Shown here piece after piece: positions 59,749-64,000 of a DNA stretch of 64,000 nt. Made by a program: the position numbers and the translations under genes. Below the pieces are notes generated by a model. That model was not told where the DNA came from, made no database searches, and was given only the letters and a program-made list of their open reading frames with translations. Origin of the DNA: Haloarcula rubripromontorii (GTDB lineage: Archaea > Halobacteriota > Halobacteria > Halobacteriales > Haloarculaceae). Numbering within the stretch: the stretch's first letter is position 1; each line of letters opens with the position of its first letter. The stretch lies in contig NZ_LIUF01000004.1 in NCBI RefSeq assembly GCF_001280425.1, positions 476,076 through 540,075 of the forward strand. The letters are read 5' to 3'.

Positions 59749-61929
59749 GTGACCAACGAAGAACAGAATCGCTCGCACGACAGTGGTGATGTGTCGCGAG
59801 ATAATAGTAGTTCGGCGGGAAAGACCGTCGTAGACCGCCGCACGTGCATGAAATTAGCAGGTGTAGCCGTTGCTTCCTTGGCAGGCTGTGCCGGTAAAGG
59901 TGATCCTACCACTGGAGGGTCGGCAGCAACATTCGGCTATGGCGGTGAGCCGGCAGTTACGACTCAGCTCAGCGCAGTCGATGTTTCGCAGGTGGCCGAA
60001 GACACCAGTACGGCACGGTCGGTCAGCAGTCTCAGTATCGATTCCCCACTCTCGACAACACTGTCTCCAGGTTCCGCTGATCTATTTGCGTTCACCCCCG
60101 ACAGCGAGGACCTGGCGGTTGAATTCACGCCGAGTACAGACACAGGTGTTGCTGCGCTCGGATTGTTCAATCCAGACGGTGAACTCCTCTCCCAGGCGTA
60201 CGCGAGTTCGGATGCACCAGTGTATCTCCCGGAATCTCTCTCGACCAGTGGCACACACTATCTGCAAGTCATGGACGTCAGTCGAAGCGGTGGCGATTAC
60301 TCACTGACTGTTTCAACGGATAGTACGACGCAGTCGCAGTCGCCGTACGAGGGATCTGTCAGAGCGATTCCCGGCCGTATCCAGGCACAGAATTTCGATA
60401 TCGGTGGCGAAGGTGAGGCGTACCACGACACGTCTGGCGGAAATATATACGGTTCTGCAAACCGAGATTCTGACGTTGATATCCGGCCAACAGGAGACAA
60501 GTCCGGAAAGTACAACATCGGCTACTTCCAGGCCGGAGAGTGGCTCGAGTATACAATTGATGCCACATCTGGAACGTATGATATCAGTGTCCGAGTGGCG
60601 TCGGCACTTTCTGACGGGCAACTCGAACTGTCTATTGGAGATCGCACCATCACAACTGTCACTGTCCCCAACACGGGCGACTGGACCTCGTGGGAGACAG
60701 TCACCGTAGAGGACATCGAAATCGAGTCCGACCAACAGGCGACGCTTCGCGTCGAAGCGCTGGATTCCGGTGTGGAATTCAATTGGATCGAATTCGAGAA
60801 AGTCGACACACAGAAACCGTACGAGGGGACTCAAGTCACGATTCCCGGACGCATCGAGGCTCAGAACTTCGACACAGGTGGCGAAGGAGTATCATACTCC
60901 GATACGACCGCTGGGAACGAATACGACACCAGTTATCGTGACACCGATGTCGATATCCGAGAGACCCAAGACGACTCCGGCGAGTACAACATCGGGTACT
61001 TCGAGGACGGCGAATGGCTCGAATACTCGGCTGATGTTTCGCCCGGGCAATACGACCTCAGGGCCCGCGTTGCAACAACGCGAGACGATAGACGGCTCAG
61101 GTTCTATCTCGGCGATCAGGAGTTAGGAACCGTTGACGTTCCTAATACGGGAGGCTGGACGGCGTGGGAGACTGCCACGCTAGAAGACGTGACCATCGAA
61201 GCCGACGGACAGCGAGTGCTTCGGGTCGAAGCCGTCGGGTCCGGTATTGATTTCAACTGGGCTGAGTTTGAAGTCGCCGAGAACCAACCGTTCGACGACG
61301 TTCCGACGCTTCCCGGTAGGATACAGGCCCAAGCGTACGACTTAGGCGGCGAAGGCGTGTCGTATCATGATACCACTGCTGGTAATGAGTACGACCTCGG
61401 CTATCGGGATTCTGACGTCGATATCCGGGAAACGAAGGACAGTTCCGGCACGTACAACATCGGGTATTTCGAGGACGGCGAATGGCTCGAATATACCGTT
61501 GAGGTGCCGGCCGGAACGTACGATATCAACGTTCGCGTCGCAACGACACGCGATAACAGGCAACTGCAGGTCAGCCTCGACGGTGATAAACTCGGGACAG
61601 TAGACGTGCCGAACACCGGTGGCTGGACAGCATGGGAGACAGCGACCCTTCCTGACGTAACGGTTCAGGACGGTGGCACCCACGTCCTCCAGGTGAAAGC
61701 AGTCGGCTCTGGCATCGACTTCAACTGGTTCGAATTCAGTGAGGTAGCAGAGACGGAGACAGCGACTGAAACAGAGACATCGACAGAAACCGAGACGGCG
61801 ACTGAAACAGAGACATCGACAGAAACCGAGACGGCGACTGAAACAGAGACATCGACAGAAACCGAGTCTGGTACTGACGACTTCGGCAGCGAAAGCTACG
61901 GAATGGGTGGGTACGGGGGTACCCAATAA
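59749..61929 (+). CDS. secreted lipoprotein with three carbohydrate-binding repeats
   Basis: About 726 residues from the GTG at 59749 (an ATG at 59602 would give 775). A Tat signal (DRRTCMKLAGVAVASLAGC) ends in a lipobox LAGC. Next comes a beta-sandwich region like a pre-peptidase C-terminal domain, then three copies of about 140-150 residues of a CBM6/CBM35-type module (each with QAQNFD or AQAYDLGGEG, YNIGYFxxGEWLEY, and FNWxEFE), then a Thr/Glu-rich repeat and the tail YGMGGYGG. It would be anchored at the surface and bind polysaccharide. A TATA box at 59721-59734 supports the 59749 start. Confidence 0.82.
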   Translation: MTNEEQNRSHDSGDVSRDNSSSAGKTVVDRRTCMKLAGVAVASLAGCAGKGDPTTGGSAATFGYGGEPAVTTQLSAVDVSQVAEDTSTARSVSSLSIDSPLSTTLSPGSADLFAFTPDSEDLAVEFTPSTDTGVAALGLFNPDGELLSQAYASSDAPVYLPESLSTSGTHYLQVMDVSRSGGDYSLTVSTDSTTQSQSPYEGSVRAIPGRIQAQNFDIGGEGEAYHDTSGGNIYGSANRDSDVDIRPTGDKSGKYNIGYFQAGEWLEYTIDATSGTYDISVRVASALSDGQLELSIGDRTITTVTVPNTGDWTSWETVTVEDIEIESDQQATLRVEALDSGVEFNWIEFEKVDTQKPYEGTQVTIPGRIEAQNFDTGGEGVSYSDTTAGNEYDTSYRDTDVDIRETQDDSGEYNIGYFEDGEWLEYSADVSPGQYDLRARVATTRDDRRLRFYLGDQELGTVDVPNTGGWTAWETATLEDVTIEADGQRVLRVEAVGSGIDFNWAEFEVAENQPFDDVPTLPGRIQAQAYDLGGEGVSYHDTTAGNEYDLGYRDSDVDIRETKDSSGTYNIGYFEDGEWLEYTVEVPAGTYDINVRVATTRDNRQLQVSLDGDKLGTVDVPNTGGWTAWETATLPDVTVQDGGTHVLQVKAVGSGIDFNWFEFSEVAETETATETETSTETETATETETSTETETATETETSTETESGTDDFGSESYGMGGYGGTQ
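61756..61863 (+). repeat. 36-base tandem repeat, three copies (Thr/Glu linker)
   Basis: Three nearly identical 36-base units (61756-61791, 61792-61827, 61828-61863), each encoding a 12-residue ETATETETSTET-like unit, at the C-terminal stalk of the lipoprotein. Such repeats vary in copy number by slippage. Confidence 0.85.
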
Positions 61930-61941
61930 CGCAATAGACCA

Positions 61942-63201
61942 ATGGCAGAACGATACAACACGCCCGCAGAGGGCACGCTCGATTGGCACGTACCGCTTAA
62001 CGAAAACTTCGAGAAGCTCGACAACCACGTCGAGCTCCGGGATGCTGAGTCGAACATCAGCCAGTACGAACCGAAGACAGGGTCGAAGTTCCTGGCGACC
62101 GATACCGGCACGGTATACATTGGCGACGGCAGCAACTGGAACCGTGTGGGGAGCCTCAGTGCATCCGACGATTCAGTGTCTGAGGCCGACGACGGGTCGC
62201 TCATCGCACCGCCGGGCGACGTACAGTCTGTGATCGATCAGGCGTCGAAGTCACATACTTGGGCACAGGGCCCGAGCCGAACAGTAAAGCTCGTCTCCGG
62301 CGAGAACTACTTCCCCTCGGACACTATCAAACTGAAACGGAACGTCCGGCTCGAATGTAACGGTGCTCGGATCATTCCGGAAGGCGATTTCAACGTTATC
62401 GAGATGTACCGTGGGACGCAACTCATCAATCCGTTCATTGATACCCGGTCGGTTAACTGGAATTCGACCCAGGTCGTCGTCGGCGCACCGGACGCGGACA
62501 AGGTCGAACTGGCGAACCGCGCAACCGTTGAAAACGCCTATCTCTGGGGAACTCCCGGCGAGGGCATCGGACTCCAGTTCTTGGGCGGCTCGAGACCCTG
62601 CTCGATGCAGGTCGCTAGCGGAACAATACACGGGTTCGATATCGCGATCGATCTTTATGCCAGCGGGGACGATTACAGCGGACAGGGGGACTGGTCGAAC
62701 GGGAACCAGTTCTACGGCTCACTGGAAGCCTTCCGTGTCGGCGTCAACCAACGCTCTGAAGGCGCGGAAGTCTCGGGGAACGTTTTCAAGCTGATGGTCC
62801 AGCCCGACAACGACGTGAGCGAGTGGCTCTGGTACATGGAGGACGATCCCCGATCCGACAGCGACCGAGACGACAATATGTACCGGAAGTCCGGGAACAC
62901 CATGATGGTGTATCCGTGGGACAACAACAATTACATGGACAACAATCCGTTTGCCGAGAGCGGCGACCGGAAACCGCCGATATGGTACATTGGCGAGGGA
63001 ATAAACTACGGCAATTCACTCGTTGACCAATCCGGAAAACTGGGGAACCAGTACATCGTCAACAATTCGGATTACCCGGATCGGAACGGGATTTTCACCT
63101 ATCACGGTGGAAAGGTTACCGGCACCAGACAGTTCTCACACCCGCCTGCGTACCAGCGGAACAGCGATAGTCGGATGTGGCACGAGGACTCGAAAAACTA
63201 G
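61942..63201 (+). CDS. beta-helix / tail-spike-like glycan-active protein
   Basis: A 419-residue protein without a signal sequence. The start MAERYNTPAEGTLDWHVPLNENFEKLD and VYIGDGSNW resemble phage tail-fibre and glycan-binding proteins. A right-handed beta-helix of the pectate-lyase type is likely (ARIIPEGDFNVIEMYRGTQLINPFIDTR, GGSRPCSMQVASGTIHGFDIAID). It may be a polysaccharide-acting enzyme or a surface protein. It starts 13 bases after the lipoprotein gene stop. A paralog in opposite orientation lies at 63248-64000. Confidence 0.75.
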   Translation: MAERYNTPAEGTLDWHVPLNENFEKLDNHVELRDAESNISQYEPKTGSKFLATDTGTVYIGDGSNWNRVGSLSASDDSVSEADDGSLIAPPGDVQSVIDQASKSHTWAQGPSRTVKLVSGENYFPSDTIKLKRNVRLECNGARIIPEGDFNVIEMYRGTQLINPFIDTRSVNWNSTQVVVGAPDADKVELANRATVENAYLWGTPGEGIGLQFLGGSRPCSMQVASGTIHGFDIAIDLYASGDDYSGQGDWSNGNQFYGSLEAFRVGVNQRSEGAEVSGNVFKLMVQPDNDVSEWLWYMEDDPRSDSDRDDNMYRKSGNTMMVYPWDNNNYMDNNPFAESGDRKPPIWYIGEGINYGNSLVDQSGKLGNQYIVNNSDYPDRNGIFTYHGGKVTGTRQFSHPPAYQRNSDSRMWHEDSKN

Positions 63202-63247
63202 CCGTCTGAGGGGTCACCAGACGAATATAGTCACAAGGGACGGTCTA

Positions 63248-64000
63248 CTACTCAGTTCGCGACTGCGGGTGCCACTTTCGGCTATCGTTTTGCTGATACG
63301 CTGGTTTTGTCTCGAACTCTGTTGTACCGACGACGAAGCCACCGTGTGCAGTGAAGATACCGTTTCTGTCAGGCGTATCTGAATCGTTGAGTACGTACTG
63401 ATTTCCGCGCACCCCGCTCATATCCAGAAGTGAATTCCCATACCGGCGACCACGCCCGATGAACCAGAATGGCGCATCCCGGTCACTCTCTGAATAATAC
63501 GAGTTGTTCTGTTTGAACGACGAGACGTCCCAGGGATATGCCATTACCGTATTGCCTTTCATAACGTACATGTTATCCTCTCGGGACTCACGTGGATCGT
63601 CCTCCATTTTCCAGAGCCACTCACTTACTTCTGGTTCAGGTTGTGTCTGGACGCGAACGGTGTTCCCGCTTACCTCTGCACCGTCAGAGCGCATGCTAAT
63701 CCCGATCCGGAAGTCCTGTATCCGTCCCCAGAACTGGTTCCCGTTCGACCAGTCGCCCTGTGGATCGCGGTTCTCACCAGCAGCGTAGAAATCGATGGCC
63801 CGGTCAAATCCATCGATGGTTCCGTTTGCGACCTGCATCGAGCACGGTTTCGAACCACCACGGAACTGTATGCCGATGCCCTTGCCTGCATCTCCAAGGA
63901 GGTATGCGTCTTGTACCCAAGCGCGATTGGCTGTATCTAACTTTTGTGCGTTTTGAGGGCCGATAACGACTTGTGTCGAACTCCAGCTTTTGCCGCGAGT
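63248..64000 (-). CDS. paralog of the beta-helix protein, cut by the window end
   Basis: The C-terminal 250 residues of a protein highly similar to the 61942-63201 product (WSNGNQFWGRIQDFRIGI, NMYVMKGNTVMAYPWDVSS, RKWHPQSRTE). The reading frame stays open to position 64000 and, before the ATG at 63838, encodes IGIQFRGGSKPCSMQVANG, which matches the paralog. So the ATG at 63838 is internal, and the true start is outside the window. It faces the first copy tail-to-tail with 46 bases between them. Confidence 0.78.
   Translation of the reverse strand, partial: TRGKSWSSTQVVIGPQNAQKLDTANRAWVQDAYLLGDAGKGIGIQFRGGSKPCSMQVANGTIDGFDRAIDFYAAGENRDPQGDWSNGNQFWGRIQDFRIGISMRSDGAEVSGNTVRVQTQPEPEVSEWLWKMEDDPRESREDNMYVMKGNTVMAYPWDVSSFKQNNSYYSESDRDAPFWFIGRGRRYGNSLLDMSGVRGNQYVLNDSDTPDRNGIFTAHGGFVVGTTEFETKPAYQQNDSRKWHPQSRTE

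Noticed and set aside
61756-61863. Tandem 36-base repeat as a CRISPR array
   Set aside because: No spacers; the repeats are contiguous and in frame within a coding sequence.

Overview
The window reads as a haloarchaeal chromosome or large replicon, most likely Haloarcula or a close relative. The reasons are acidic, GC-rich coding sequence, Tat-type lipoprotein signals (RR motif followed by LAGC or LSGC lipoboxes), many starts about 25 bases after a TATA-like box (leaderless transcripts), HTH_10/Bat and HalOD1 output domains, an RdfA plus SMC-like cell-shape pair, and an orphan selD locus of the kind already noted by comparative genomics in Haloarcula marismortui.

Layout. 1-7.5 kb: small zinc-ribbon, methyltransferase, flavin-binding and membrane proteins, a hemerythrin fused to a degenerate acyl-CoA-synthetase-like domain, a ribbon-helix-helix/zinc protein and a putative regulator. 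7.8-41 kb: a catabolic island of about 33 kb built around selenium-dependent molybdenum hydroxylases. It holds two Fe-S/Mo hydroxylase subunit pairs, a DsrE/DsrF/DsrH trio translationally coupled to an XdhC-YqeB fusion, SelD, a TusA-like protein, YqeC, a MocA/YgfJ-type nucleotidyltransferase, RidA, four amidohydrolase-superfamily hydrolases, an allantoate/carbamoyl-amino-acid hydrolase, a threonine-synthase-like PLP enzyme, a xanthine/uracil permease, a BMP-type nucleoside ABC transporter with two divergent binding proteins, a PhnCDE-type transporter and an F420-type LLM oxidoreductase. 41-46 kb: a ribosomal protein eS17 paralog, a NadE-like protein with a ruined PP-loop, a frameshifted sister of the ribbon-helix-helix/zinc protein, then rdfA and an SMC-like gene. 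46.5-51 kb: a large receiver/GAF/Bat/HTH_10 regulator, a HalOD1 protein, a winged-helix membrane protein and a 39-residue protein. 51.2-52.4 kb: an AT-rich stretch without genes that contains three close GC-rich hairpins. 52.4-64 kb: a surface-glycan region (sugar nucleotidyltransferase, family 2 glycosyltransferase, Gfo/Idh/MocA dehydrogenase, flippase, a secreted triple carbohydrate-binding lipoprotein and two convergent beta-helix-like paralogs, the second cut by the window end).

How the island may work: purine bases, nucleosides or related N-heterocycles enter through the NCS2 permease and the ABC systems. A guanine-deaminase-like amidohydrolase and the Mo hydroxylases oxidise them to xanthine or urate-like products. 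The cyclic amidohydrolase, M20 hydrolase, SsnA-like enzyme and RidA would finish ring opening and nitrogen release. SelD, YqeB, YqeC, YgfJ-like, XdhC and TusA would supply a labile selenium ligand to the molybdenum centre, and the DsrE/F/H trio is a plausible chalcogen relay. A short motif, RTGTGKC, recurs in most promoters of this island and may mark one regulon. No selenocysteine machinery, CRISPR array, insertion sequence or tRNA was recognised.
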